Part shown: positions 43,111-53,097 of the stretch, piece after piece
Layout: each line of letters begins with the position of its first letter
Numbering within the stretch: position 1 is the stretch's first letter
NCBI GenBank assembly: GCA_020310875.1
Contig: CM035430.1
Location: 105,230,931-105,294,930, forward strand
DNA: 64,000 nucleotides
Direction of reading: 5' to 3'
Source of the DNA: Ceratopteris richardii
Taxonomy: Eukaryota; Streptophyta; Polypodiopsida; Polypodiales; Pteridaceae
Program-made: the position numbers and the translations under genes
The notes under the pieces: generated by a model
What the model was told of the DNA's origin: nothing
Seen by the model: the letters and a program-made list of their open reading frames with translations, nothing else
Database searches by the model: none

Positions 43111-44136
43111 GTGCCATTGTCTAAAGGAGAGTTAGAGAGCATCTTAAGTTCGATCAGCCGGTTAGCTGGAAACAAGCCCTCCTTGGGGAGGAGGTTGAAT
43201 GCTCCTCTTCCCTTTGGAATGCAATCAAAAGGGAGTTTCTCTGGAAGATTTGGAGAGAGGGATCCTCTCCAAACTTTGATAGCTCACATCAAGAATGGTC
43301 TATAAAGTTCTCCTAGAATTTCTAGCTAGAAAGATCAAAACCTCCAAGGGATCCTCTCCCCTCCCCCCTTTTTCAAGCATCGTAGAGCCTCTCTAATAGA
43401 GAATAACAATCTTAAAAGCAAAATTGGCTCTCGCATGAAGGAGGCTCATATATAAAGCTCCTTAGCTTTTCTGAATAGCTTTTTCCCTTATCACATATAT
43501 AAAGCCCCTAAAGTTCTATATCTTTCCGTTTTTTATCTTGTACTCTCTCCTTTGTTAATATATTTGCAATTGGTTTTAAAAAAACTCATTATCCCAAATA
43601 TTTTTTCTTGACCTTTCTATATATATACAGACTTGAGAATCCTCACACATGAAGTCCCACATGTTTTGTAGACTTGGAATGAAATTAGAATTGATATCCT
43701 TTTGCTCATTTTTTCATTCCAACCATAGGACACTGATTGACGCGTCTTTGATCCAACTCTACGTTATATCTTCTTGAGATAAAGGCTTCTTTGGTCCAAC
43801 CCTACCTTCGCCCTTCTTCACATAACACATAATACAAATCTGGATGTCAACCTTTTCTCTTTGAAGATTTGTTCGAGAATGAAGCGAAAAAAACAAGGCT
43901 TTGACTACGCCGCCTCTACGCAGGTATCTACAAATCTTGAGAATGAAGAGAATAATAGCAAGAAACTACGAATCGTATAATTTTGGGAGCCCGGTGGTCA
44001 CCTTCATTCGTGGGCACTATTAAATTCAGACAAAACAATGCCGTATAAATAATAAAACAGAAAGGAAGGAATCAAGCAAATTCTGTGACAAACCTCCAAA
44101 ATAAAAACAAGACTCCATAAATGTGTTTGTGCATGT
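43111..44136. other. Region between CACTA end and the host gene
   Basis: No secure gene. 43111-43400 reads in part like a LINE C-terminus (a WNAIKREFLWKIW segment), followed by T-rich sequence and an A run near 43579-43587, so a short LINE 3' end is possible. The remainder to 44136 shows nothing I recognise. Confidence 0.3.
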
Positions 44137-44142
44137 GTGCGT

Positions 44143-44143
44143 T

Positions 44144-44209
<66 letters not shown>
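44143..44209. repeat. (GT)n(GA)n microsatellite
   Basis: A GT run of about 12 units passes directly into a GA run of about 21 units. It lies about 170 bases downstream of the stop codon of the RBR-UBC gene. The short frames through it are artefacts of the repeat. Confidence 0.97.
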
Positions 44210-44213
<4 letters not shown>

Positions 44214-44380
44214 TCAGGGTAAAAATCAGCAAACAGAGCAAATGAGCAAGAAGTTCATGCTCGTTATCTACAAGATTCACAAAATAGTTTACCAAAAATG
44301 GTACACGTTTTGTATTCCTTGGTGCGTCAACTAAGGGTATAAGTAAAACCATCGATAATAATGAATGCTAGTGAAAGAAA

Positions 44381-46960
44381 CTAGACAGTACCCCTTATTT
44401 TATCAAGTCCATGACTGATTCGATCAATGAACGTAGAAAATTGCTTCTTTCTGGACTTATCCGGTTCTTCTTCCATCCAAGCATGGCATTGGCTGAGGAT
44501 ATAAGATGCCTTGAACTGGAAATGGGTATGTACAACAGACTCAAAAAGCGGATCACATGATTCGAGAGCTGGGATAATGGAATATTGTACTGTGTTGAAG
44601 CGTTGTGTATATTTGTATTTGTTGGCTTCTCGTTCAGCACCCGGCCAGGAATGAGACCCTGGCTCATTATAGAAGGGATCACCAACCAGTATTAACCCTT
44701 GAATAGATAACAGCACCTGCATGATGTTCGACTTCCCAGGCTGCCACCCTGGTCCCGACCATGTTCCCAACAGACTCAAGCAGACGTGTCCACAAGCATA
44801 CAGGTTAGGATTGAATGTAACCTTTCCACCCCCAGTGGTGAGAAAATGCACCTTTGGGGGTTGAATTGGGTAGGAATCACCGAGTAAAATGTCAAATAAG
44901 AAGATCCCATTCTCGTAGGGTGTGTTCTCTGGTCCAACAATGAGAGCACGAATAGCATCTGCACGTGTGATATCTATCCGCAAAAAGATAGAGGATTCCC
45001 AGTCGAGGGGCAGGCTTGTGTTGAGGACTGTCATCTCGTGACTTATGGCACGAGTTCGACTCTTATCCCACATTACTTTACGAGTATCTTTCAGCTCCTT
45101 TCGATAATGAAATGTTGACAGCAAATTAGCTTCCTCAAACTGCAATGGCCGAAGGGCCCTCTGATAGGTCTCTACTAGCTCTGAAGGCGGTATTTTAAGA
45201 GTCAATTTTTCTTTGCTCTTTACATCATCTGATTCATCGAAATGTGAGTGCAGCTCAAGCTCTGAAAGATTCTTTGCTACTTTCATTTGCGTCAAACGCA
45301 TAGCTGCTCTCGTTCTTATGGCTGAACCTGAGGAACGCATTCTTATGTCTTTGATGAATGCCTTTATCTTTTTGTGAAGAAACTGTCGCTGAACATCCGC
45401 TTTGCGAGAATTCACATGTTTCACAGCCGAACCAGATAGAGAAGCAGTAACGCTCAACCAGTCGTGCTGTAAGGTCTTCCCCTCCCAAAGGCTTATCTTT
45501 TGATGCAATGTTTCGTAGGCTTTTCTAACTTCTGACACAATATCGGGCAACCTTGCGCTGATCTGATTCTTCACCCCAACCTCGAGTCGAATTCTTTTGT
45601 GCTTTACTTCTTTCTGATCGTCATAAAGCAGATGAACACCTTTACGGATTATGAAATCTGCTTGTGTATCAAGTGTTTGTAAGTCCAACATAATGGATCC
45701 TGGAGTTTCCCAGCGGCGTTGAATTGCAAAGCAGTCATGCTTTGACTCGCGGCTGCAAAGCAACGGGAGAAAGTCCGCGCATTCAGACAAAGTCAACAAG
45801 AACAGTAGCAGAGTTTGAAGTAGATCAGATTTAGAAGCTATGCCAATTATAGAATCATTCTTCACTATCCATTTCAATGATGTATAAAGCAAGTCATGAG
45901 AACAAATCATTGCTGAAATGATCGGTGATATTGCACCCATGTGGCCATTCACTATCTTGGATATGCAATCATCTAGTTCATGGATCGAGGACTTGGCTAG
46001 TAAATCTGAGGAAGACATTTGGTCAGATACTGCCCTTTTGGAGGTCTTACGACCACGTAACCTTCCTTTCGTAGAGACATGTACACCTTCAGTTTGCGAA
46101 TCTTGAGAAATGTATTGCAAATATGTTCCAGAAAACCTTTTCACTAAATGCCCGTACAGAGAAAGCGCAGGATCTTGCACACCATCCTGCTGCCAATCTT
46201 CACTACATGTTGAAGAAGAGTCTTCATAGTCCGTATGTTGAGGTTTTTTCTTCCTTTCTTCATTGAAAAGAGCTGATTCTTGTGTATAAGCAGACCAGAG
46301 CTTCATTATGCAACGGCTAATGGAAAACCACTGTCTTCTGTGTGGATCACATTGATGAGAAGCTTTCTCTGGAACCACTGCTGGTTTCGAACCACAATCT
46401 AGGCAGATCAAAGAGGAGCATCGTGAACATAATAGGAAAGACGGGACTATATTCTTCAAGTGTTTCACTAGCTGTGCCTTGCTTAGGCTGTTGCCAGGAG
46501 GTAGGCTGATGTTGTTGCATCTGAATGCCTTTCGAATAGTCGATGATCGAAGAGAATGCGACTGGGACGTGGGAACTAACAGCTCTTGATTCTTATTTTT
46601 GCAAAAGGGACAACATCGAGCAAGGGGATACAATATCTGGTACGCGAGGCATGTCGTGATACATTCATCGATCAGGCTTTGCATGTCTGTTCCAAGCACC
46701 AGGCGCAGATCGTTTCGGCTGAAAGGTGTTTTACATCCGTTGATAGGACACTGCATGTTATGATCGAAGTGCATCAAGAATTCATCCATTCCGTTCACTT
46801 GAATCAAGTTAAGCAAGGGCTGTTCCATGGCAGATTTAATGCAGGTTCTACAGAATCCATGGTTACAATTGGACAGTTCATAACCGTCGCTGCTATACAC
46901 CACAGTGGCCTTGCAAGTTTGGCACGTTATTAGGCGAGCTTTTCCTGGTTCGATATTCAT
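44381..46960 (-). CDS. RBR-like RING/IBR fused to BIRC6-type E2 (UBC) domain
   Basis: 859 codons, no intron, ATG at 46960 preceded by an in-frame TAG at 46979-46981. Residues 13-76 form an RBR RING1-like finger: C13, C16, C32, H34, C37, C40, C71, C76, with the RBR-style CPINGC ending. C117/C120 and C178-C181-C186-C189-H202-C204 resemble an IBR. No RING2 with its catalytic Cys follows. Residues 320-620 are helical and similar in layout to the pre-UBC region of BIRC6-like enzymes. Residues 635-830 are the UBC fold: SSIFLRIDITRADAIRALI, GPENTPYENGIFLFDI, FNPNLY and catalytic C727 in GHVCLSLLGTW, the BIRC6/UBE2O/PHO2 type. Known families: RBR RING1 binds E2~ubiquitin; BIRC6 and UBE2O act as E2/E3 hybrids. 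Inferred: a single-chain E2/E3 enzyme in the cytosol or nucleus. Unlike its neighbours it is undamaged. Confidence 0.9.
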   Translation of the reverse strand: MNIEPGKARLITCQTCKATVVYSSDGYELSNCNHGFCRTCIKSAMEQPLLNLIQVNGMDEFLMHFDHNMQCPINGCKTPFSRNDLRLVLGTDMQSLIDECITTCLAYQILYPLARCCPFCKNKNQELLVPTSQSHSLRSSTIRKAFRCNNISLPPGNSLSKAQLVKHLKNIVPSFLLCSRCSSLICLDCGSKPAVVPEKASHQCDPHRRQWFSISRCIMKLWSAYTQESALFNEERKKKPQHTDYEDSSSTCSEDWQQDGVQDPALSLYGHLVKRFSGTYLQYISQDSQTEGVHVSTKGRLRGRKTSKRAVSDQMSSSDLLAKSSIHELDDCISKIVNGHMGAISPIISAMICSHDLLYTSLKWIVKNDSIIGIASKSDLLQTLLLFLLTLSECADFLPLLCSRESKHDCFAIQRRWETPGSIMLDLQTLDTQADFIIRKGVHLLYDDQKEVKHKRIRLEVGVKNQISARLPDIVSEVRKAYETLHQKISLWEGKTLQHDWLSVTASLSGSAVKHVNSRKADVQRQFLHKKIKAFIKDIRMRSSGSAIRTRAAMRLTQMKVAKNLSELELHSHFDESDDVKSKEKLTLKIPPSELVETYQRALRPLQFEEANLLSTFHYRKELKDTRKVMWDKSRTRAISHEMTVLNTSLPLDWESSIFLRIDITRADAIRALIVGPENTPYENGIFLFDILLGDSYPIQPPKVHFLTTGGGKVTFNPNLYACGHVCLSLLGTWSGPGWQPGKSNIMQVLLSIQGLILVGDPFYNEPGSHSWPGAEREANKYKYTQRFNTVQYSIIPALESCDPLFESVVHTHFQFKASYILSQCHAWMEEEPDKSRKKQFSTFIDRISHGLDKIRGTV

Positions 46961-47550
46961 GATGATGCAAAACCTGAACTAGACACTCAAAGCTGCAAAA
47001 CAGCAAATCAAAACCTGAACTAGACGCTCAAAACTGCAAATCACGAAAAGGAACGGCGTCATAAGCGGGTGCCTGTATTATCCGTGACGCGATATCGAAA
47101 TAGAAGCTAACCACGTATCGTTTGTGCATAATACAGGTCAGGCAATCCACATAACCCCTACAAGCTCTCGCAGAGTCCGTCTTGTGTCTCGATGTCTCCT
47201 GCCTGTTGTACGCTTGCAGCTCGTCGAATTCTCCAAGGAGAAGAAACGTATGAAGCAGACGGCCGGGGCAAGCCAGGAGACAAAAGGTTTTGCCAAGCTC
47301 CGTAAAAATAGTATGAGTGAGGAACCAACCAACTTTACGCCTCAAAGTAAGTTGCTCATCGAGATGGCCCACGCTAGGAAGGCACGATTCTTAATCCTTC
47401 GTAAATAAGTAAATATTTAAAAACATGTACTATCAATCTCCATGGAGATGGGGATGATGTAGTGTATATACATTGAGCTTGTAAGTTAACGTGTCAAAAA
47501 ATTGTCTATTTTTTATTTTTTTCTAAACAATACATATTATTTTGGATTTG
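46961..47550 (-). promoter_or_regulatory. 5' flank of the RBR-UBC gene
   Basis: The stretch just upstream of the ATG contains two copies of a segment of about 35 bases (46968-47009 and 47009-47044 on the plus strand), each with CCTGAACTAGACNCTCAAA. On the gene strand each ends in a TTTGCAG-like acceptor context (for example TTGCTGTTTTGCAG), so a 5' UTR intron is possible. No clear TATA box was found. The open frames on either strand (47028-47372 and 47124-47408) have no recognised domain; the promoter assignment is by position only. Confidence 0.35.
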
Positions 47551-47559
47551 TCTCATTGC

Positions 47560-48655
47560 GAGTGAGGTTAAAGAATTCATTAGTAGATCGAAATTTTGTA
47601 AGTTTTTTGGTGTTGATGGGATCCCAAATGGCTGAAGATGACATCAATAATTGAAGAACTATTTCATGTTTGAACACCATATACAAAATCTTATCCTCCT
47701 GTGTTGTGAGAGGAGTTAAGCCTATCATGAACCAAATCATCCTTCCTGAACAAAAAGGTTTTGTTAAAGGTAGGTTTATCCTAGATGCCATCATTTCCCT
47801 GTGGGAAAGTATGGAGCGTCCTAAAGAGTTGGACCAAGAGTACTTTTTTTTTCAAAGTGGATTTGACAAAGCTTATGATTGAATTGAATGGGAGTTTATT
47901 CTTCAATCTTTACATGATTGAATTGAATGGGAGTTTATTCTTCAATCTTTACATGAATTTGTTCTTGGAAGAAAGCTTATTAAGTATGTAAGTACCTTGG
48001 TTGGGAATTTTCTAGGTTTCTATGAATGGTTCTATCTTTGATCCTTTTAGGTTGCAAAGCTCTATTAGACAAAGGTATCCCCTTGCTCCCCTACTTTTTT
48101 CTATTGCTAATGATGCCTTAGATTGGATCATCAAGGATGCTATGTCCAATGGGGTCATCATAGGCATTTTTATCCCTGGTTCCCACTCCCCCCTTGGCCT
48201 CTAAATGTTTGGTGATGACACAAATATGCTCACCAATGCTGATGATCAGTCTACTTCAAACTTTCTGAACTTCCTAAACATATTTTGTTTAGCTAGTGGA
48301 TCCAAAACTAACCATAGCAAAACCTCTTTCAAGGCCTCAAACAATATTATTTGTCTTGTGTCTCTAATCTTGGATTTGAAGTTATCAAGGACAGTGTCAT
48401 TTTCAAAATCTTAGGTATCCCCATGGGTTTTTATGTCTGTCTTAACCAAAAATGGGATTGGGTTCTTAAAAAATTTAGGGTCAAAATTTTCAGATGGTAT
48501 GCTATGCAAAGTTCTCTTTGCCATAGGGCTTTTGACTTAATGCACATCAAAGCTCTTGCTCATATATTTCTTTGGGATGGTAATAATCATTGTAACAAGA
48601 TCCCTAAAGTGTTTTGGGATACTTGGTGTTTGCGTAAACAAGAAGGGAGGCTTAG
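47560..48655 (+). pseudogene. LINE P reverse transcriptase
   Basis: Readable RT segments: LNTIYKILSSCVVRG, ILPEQKGFVKGRFILDAII, SGFDKAYD, and the catalytic box as FGDDTNM near 48210, where L1 elements normally have F/Y-A-D-D (Gly replaces Ala). Then ASGSKTNHSKT and LGIPMGF. A 39-base segment of the IEWEFILQSLH region is duplicated in tandem at about 47878-47956. Multiple stops; inactive. Confidence 0.8.
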
Positions 48656-48660
48656 TTCAA

Positions 48661-49119
48661 TGTGTCCTATGAAGATGTCTACCCATCTGGCTATTGATGA
48701 TCAGATCCCGCAGATGCATGAATGCAGATGTTAGTACATAAACAAAATCACACAAAAGTACTCAGATAATAGAAAGAGACAAGAGATGACAATAGATTGA
48801 GTACAATCTCCCCCCACATACTCTGATGGACAACTCTATTAGAGCATGTGTATTTATAGGTATTTATTATAATGCCCTGAATAGAAGATACATGAGGGAT
48901 ACGCTTTTTACATTTCAAAAAGCATGCTTTTGCTTTTACTTTTGCTTTTGCTTTTTCTTTATTTAAATAACTAAAATTACTATCTTCTAAATATTCTTCT
49001 AAATATCTCCAAAAATATTTGAATAAGTCCATGCACGTTCATGCCCTCATGGATCTTCACCTGCTAAATCAAAACACAAAACATATTAAAAACCTCAAGG
49101 CATTAAAACCCCTTTAACA
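48661..49119 (-). mobile_element. Solo LTR in LINE P
   Basis: 459 bases starting TGTGTCC and ending TTTAACA on the plus strand (TGTTAAAGG...GGACACA on the minus strand). Flanked by TTCAA (48656-48660) and TTCCA (49120-49124), an imperfect 5-base duplication. LINE translation resumes on the far side (ITMATKWVLNSL). A TATA-like CCTATAAATACAC lies on the minus strand near 48845-48860. No coding sequence inside. Family unknown. Confidence 0.6.
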
Positions 49120-49124
49120 TTCCA

Positions 49125-50400
49125 ATATTCCATAAAGTATAACAATGGCTACCAAGTGGGTTCTCAACTCTTTGAATTCAAATGATTATTGGGCTTTTCT
49201 TATTAAAAGGAAAACTCATGTCTCTACACTGCTCAATTATAAGTCTTGGAACTATCACTCTCTTTGGGATATAATCACTTCCCCTTTGGTTTTTAGGCAT
49301 GTTGGAAGTTCTTTTACTTGTAGAATATGGCATTCCTAGATGGAGACAAAAAAATCTTCCATCCCAAATTTGATTTCACCTCTAACCTGGCCTTCTTTTT
49401 ACAGAATTCTATATGGATTGAGTGGATCTCTAAATGGAATAACTGCACCTTCTCTATAAATGATCACAAGTGTTTCAAACAAGGATTTCTTTCCTTGAAC
49501 AATTTGTTGCAATCGAGAGAGGTATTGTTTATCTCTAACATTTTAAACTCTTCTAACATGCCTACTTCTTGTATACAAGTATTGTTGAATAAAAATAGAT
49601 TGGTCATGTCCAAACTCTATCATTGTACATCCAACAAGACCTTGAAGCTAGGAGAGGTTGCTACTCACATGTTTAGAAAATTCAAAACTCACAAGAGTTT
49701 TATGCTATAGATGATTGACTAATTGAACAACAAATGTAATTTGGATTGAAATGCTCATCAATGGAGATATATATGAATTTGTCTTAGGGCATTCTCTCTT
49801 AGTACTAAGGAATAAACTCTTCAATAAATAATTCTTCATAGTGGCCTACGGATTGGAAACAAGGCCAAATGTAATAAAATAAATGAAGTCGTGTGTGCCT
49901 TTTGTGATAAATTGGAGGAATCGTCCCATGTCTTAATAATTGTATCAATGCTAAAAGTTTGTAGGAGCTGCTTAGTCCTATCTTTATGAAAGTCAGGAGA
50001 AGTAAACTTGATTACTAAGATTTATTGATTGGGGTTTTTAGAAATATGGACGTGGCTCTTTGGTAGCTTTGGAGAGCCCATATTCTATGGCATATTTGGA
50101 TAAGGAGGAACCAAAATCTGGTCAAGGGAAGAAACAAATAATTTTTTGTATTCTTGTAAGTATGTTCTTTTCACAATTGGTAATCAAAGCCGTGGTTCTA
50201 TTAAGGACTCTTTTACCTAGGGGCTCACTTTATCCAAAGCTCTCAGCCAAATTAAACCATGTAAATGGAGGGAGTCTCTGCTCTCTTTGTACTACCCTCT
50301 TAGGTTTTTATGGTCTACTCCCTTTATTCCTAGTGTATCGTGGTAGTTCAACTTCACTACCATGTACTGATCCTCTACTTTTTTCACCCCTATGATCTGA
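49125..50400 (+). pseudogene. LINE P C-terminal region with zf-RVT finger
   Basis: Continues LINE ORF2 with ITMATKWVLNSLNSNDYWAF and a long domain of the type that follows RT in plant L1 elements (open piece 49327-49710). A zinc-binding segment near 49890 reads VCAFCDKLEESSHVL, the zf-RVT pattern with its final Cys position degraded. Several stops. Confidence 0.75.
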
Positions 50401-50509
50401 TATGGGGTCTTTACTTCTATACAAAAGGTTCATCTTTCATTAAATTTAATACGTAATTAGTGTTGTTGTTTTTTTGTATTAATCTTGATGTGGATGATGT
50501 AGTGATAAG

Positions 50510-51298
50510 TGTTGAAAATGTGAAATATGCAAGCTTTAGGTGGATAAAGGGGTCAAAAGACCTTAATATAGACAAAATTCATGACTTAGATCACTTAGGG
50601 TGGTCCTAACATCGGGCAAGGTAGTCCTAAGGTGGAGGAAAACTTGGGAGAGGCATCCAAAACCTATAAATGAAGGTGAAGAGACACCAAATGTATGTAA
50701 GTCTTGTAGGTCATTGAAGACTAAGAGACATATACTCAAGGACACTCAAAGAGAGAGTCATCCAAGGCCCAAGGATCTGAAACATAGCAGTCCAAACTAG
50801 GAAAAATGCAAAGGAGGGCATTACATGCACAAAGGAGGAGCTATGACGCCCACACCCCCTCTAGTCTCTTGTAGGTATATACATTGTTTGCTTATAACAG
50901 TTGTAACTCCTTGTGTACATATCAAATTCAAGAGATTTAAAGTGAATTTTGTGTATGTGTCTTACTTTCCCTAAGAGGTCTTCTTGAAATCAATTTTGTG
51001 TGTAGAGAAATTGGTGTATATTTGTAAGCCTTATTTTTGCATATCCTACATCACTTCATAATCTATTTTGTGTAGAGCTATTGATTGACCTAACCAAATC
51101 CATTTGAGGTTTTCTATAGCTTGTTGGAAAGATAATGAATGCATTCTAAGCATGACTAAAAGCTTAGTTGGTTTGGATCAGTGTAAAGTAGGTGAATCAT
51201 AGGTTTCTTGTAGGGTAGCAAAAAAGGTGTATGAGGGGACCTAGGTATTGGGTTCATTTCACTTCTAGTGTAAAAATATGAGGGATTAAATTCCATTA
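50510..51298 (+). repeat. 5' LTR of element K
   Basis: 789 bp, TGTTGAAAATG...TTCCATTA. It aligns with 55629-56356; the final TA is CA in the 3' LTR. It contains about 80 extra bases near its start. Confidence 0.9.
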
Positions 51299-51299
51299 G

Positions 51300-51309
51300 T
51301 TGGTATCAG
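51300..51309 (+). other. Primer-binding site of element K
   Basis: TGGTATCAGA, the start of the initiator-methionine tRNA primer site, one base after the LTR; the following bases (CTTGG) diverge from the consensus. Confidence 0.85.
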
Positions 51310-51409
51310 ACTTGGAAACAGCCCTTGAACACTGTAGGAGAAGGACACAAAAGCTTGGACATCAAGGCTAAGAGGTACATTTCAGTGTAACCCTAATTTC
51401 CCATTCATT

Positions 51410-52300
51410 ATGGTAGATCTAGGTAAAAAATTGGAGTTGCTTGACAAAGACAACTATCAGCCATGGAGTTTCAGAGTCATGAACTAACTCATGAGCAAAG
51501 GTTTATGGACTATTGTGTGTGGAGATGAAGACAAGCTTGATGTTGATCCCAAAGATCCAAAAATCACCAATAAAGAATTGAAGATGTTGAAGTATTGGGA
51601 GGAAAGGAATAGGAGAGCTATCTTCTACATATCACATGTAATTTCTAACACTATGATTGGTCATATATCAGAGTTTGATCATGCTAGAGATGTTTGGAAG
51701 GCCTTAGAGAAGATATATGCCACTTCCATAAGAAGTAGAAGGATGCAGCTTAAGAATGAATTCGATTCGTTGAAGAAGGGTAGTGGTCAATCTTTTGTTG
51801 AATTCACCTTGAGGTTGAAGGAGTTGAGGGAGAAATTGGAATCCATTGGTTGGAAAGTAGATGATGAAGAGCTTGTGCATATTACTGTCAATGGGTTGAG
51901 AGGGGAAGACAAGTGAAAACCCCTAATTACTACCATCTTGTATAGAGATCCTCTACCAACTCTTGAGGAGTTGATCCCACACCTAGTGGCAAAAGAGGTT
52001 GCCATAGAAGACACATCCAAGAAGGATGGTCACTCACAAGTCCTATATGCTAGCAATGGCAAAGGCAAAAGTGGCAAGAAAGGGAAAGGAGGAAAAAACA
52101 AGTGGAAGCAGTCCAAGGAAGAAGATTCAAATTCAGAAGGAAATAGCAAAGCATCATCTTCAAGGAAGGGCAAGAATGACAAAGGGAAGAACAAACCTCT
52201 TCAAGCAAAACTTGTTTTATATGTGGTAAGCAGAATCATATTTCTTCAAATTTGTTGGTTCAAGGATCACAACGGCAAGAGGAAGAAGGAGCAAGGGAAC
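51410..52300 (+). pseudogene. Copia gag of element K
   Basis: Starts at the ATG 51410 (MVDLGKKLELLDKDNYQPW), with an in-frame TAA at 51482 and a TGA at 51914, then a further open piece (51938 onward) in the same frame. UBN2 motifs include ARDVWKALEKIYATS and FVEFTLRLKELREKLESIG. A basic Ser/Lys-rich stretch precedes a CCHC knuckle near 52205-52245 (CFICGKQNHISSN, last Cys lost or out of frame). Gag would have formed the particle. Confidence 0.85.
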
Positions 52301-52376
52301 TATGCTAACAACTCCAAGAAGGATGATGAGATGAATACCCTCCTAGCCATGAGACATGGCTACACTAGTGATCCTA

Positions 52377-52852
52377 AGGATAGAAAGTGGTACATAGACT
52401 CTGGATGCTCTAATCATGTGTCATGTATGGAGGAATCTTTTGTTCATATGCACGTCCCAAGCTCAAAAGGTTGTGTGTAGATAGGAGATAATAGTGAGCA
52501 TCCCATTACACATGTGGGAGATATGAATCTATGTAAAGGTAAATTTGTAAAAACTCTTAAAGATGTGGTCCATGTTCCATCTATTTCAAAGAACCTTATT
52601 TCTGTAGGACAGATGGTAGAGAGAGTTATGCACATTATATTTGGTGTAAAAGGTTGCATGGTGAAGCAAGGAGGCAAGGTCATTTCCAATGGAAGGAAAG
52701 AAGGCAAATTGTTAATACTAGATGTTGCTCCTATACACAACAAGATATGTTATGTGATGATTAGTAACAAAAGGATTGCAGAGATTGATCTTTGGCACAA
52801 GAGGATAGGACATATCAATATTTCCAAGTTAAGTTGTTCTACATGAATTTTG
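52377..52852 (+). pseudogene. Copia protease and pre-integrase of element K
   Basis: The protease start KWYIDSGCSNHVS lies near 52387. After a stop, 52514-52846 holds the rest of the protease domain (VVHVPSISKNLISVGQM) and the pre-integrase HKRIGHINISKL. It runs into the triplicated segment that follows, where the frame is lost. Confidence 0.82.
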
Positions 52853-53097
52853 CGATGCTTGTTAACTAGTTAAGCAAGCAAAGAAGCCATTTTCAAAGAG
52901 TGAGTACTAGATGTTCTACATGAATTTTGTGATGCTTATTAACTAGTTAAGCAAGCAAAGAAGCCATTTCCAAAGAGTGAGTACAAATCCTCTAAGCTGT
53001 TCATACTAGATGTTCTACATGAATTTTGTGATGCTTGTTAACTATTTAAGCAAGCAAAGAAGCCATTTCCAAAGAGTGAGTACAAATCCTCTAAGCT
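52835..53097 (+). repeat. Three tandem copies of a 78-99 base segment in pol
   Basis: The sequence from GTTCTACATGAATTTTG to AAGAGTGAGTAC is repeated at 52835, 52913 and 53012. The second and third copies also carry CAAATCCTCTAAGCT. The unit encodes the pre-integrase EFCDAC and KQAKKPF segment, so the duplication lies inside a coding domain of element K and destroys it. Confidence 0.9.

Larger units (their letters stand above)
47560..50480 (+). mobile_element. 5'-truncated L1-like LINE P with a solo LTR inside
   Basis: Plus-strand LINE starting within the RT domain and running to the C-terminal zf-RVT finger and a T-rich 3' end. It is interrupted at 48661-49119 by a solo LTR. 5' truncation is usual for LINE insertions. 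Many stops and frameshifts. It lies about 600 bases upstream of the RBR-UBC gene, tail pointing away from it. Confidence 0.8.

Noticed and set aside
43111..43305. 64-codon frame after the CACTA end
   Set aside because: Better read as a fragment of a LINE C-terminus with frameshifts; too short and broken to call a gene.
47028..47408. Overlapping frames on both strands upstream of the host gene (94-114 codons)
   Set aside because: No similarity to known families that I recognise; more likely 5' flank. Transcript evidence would be needed.
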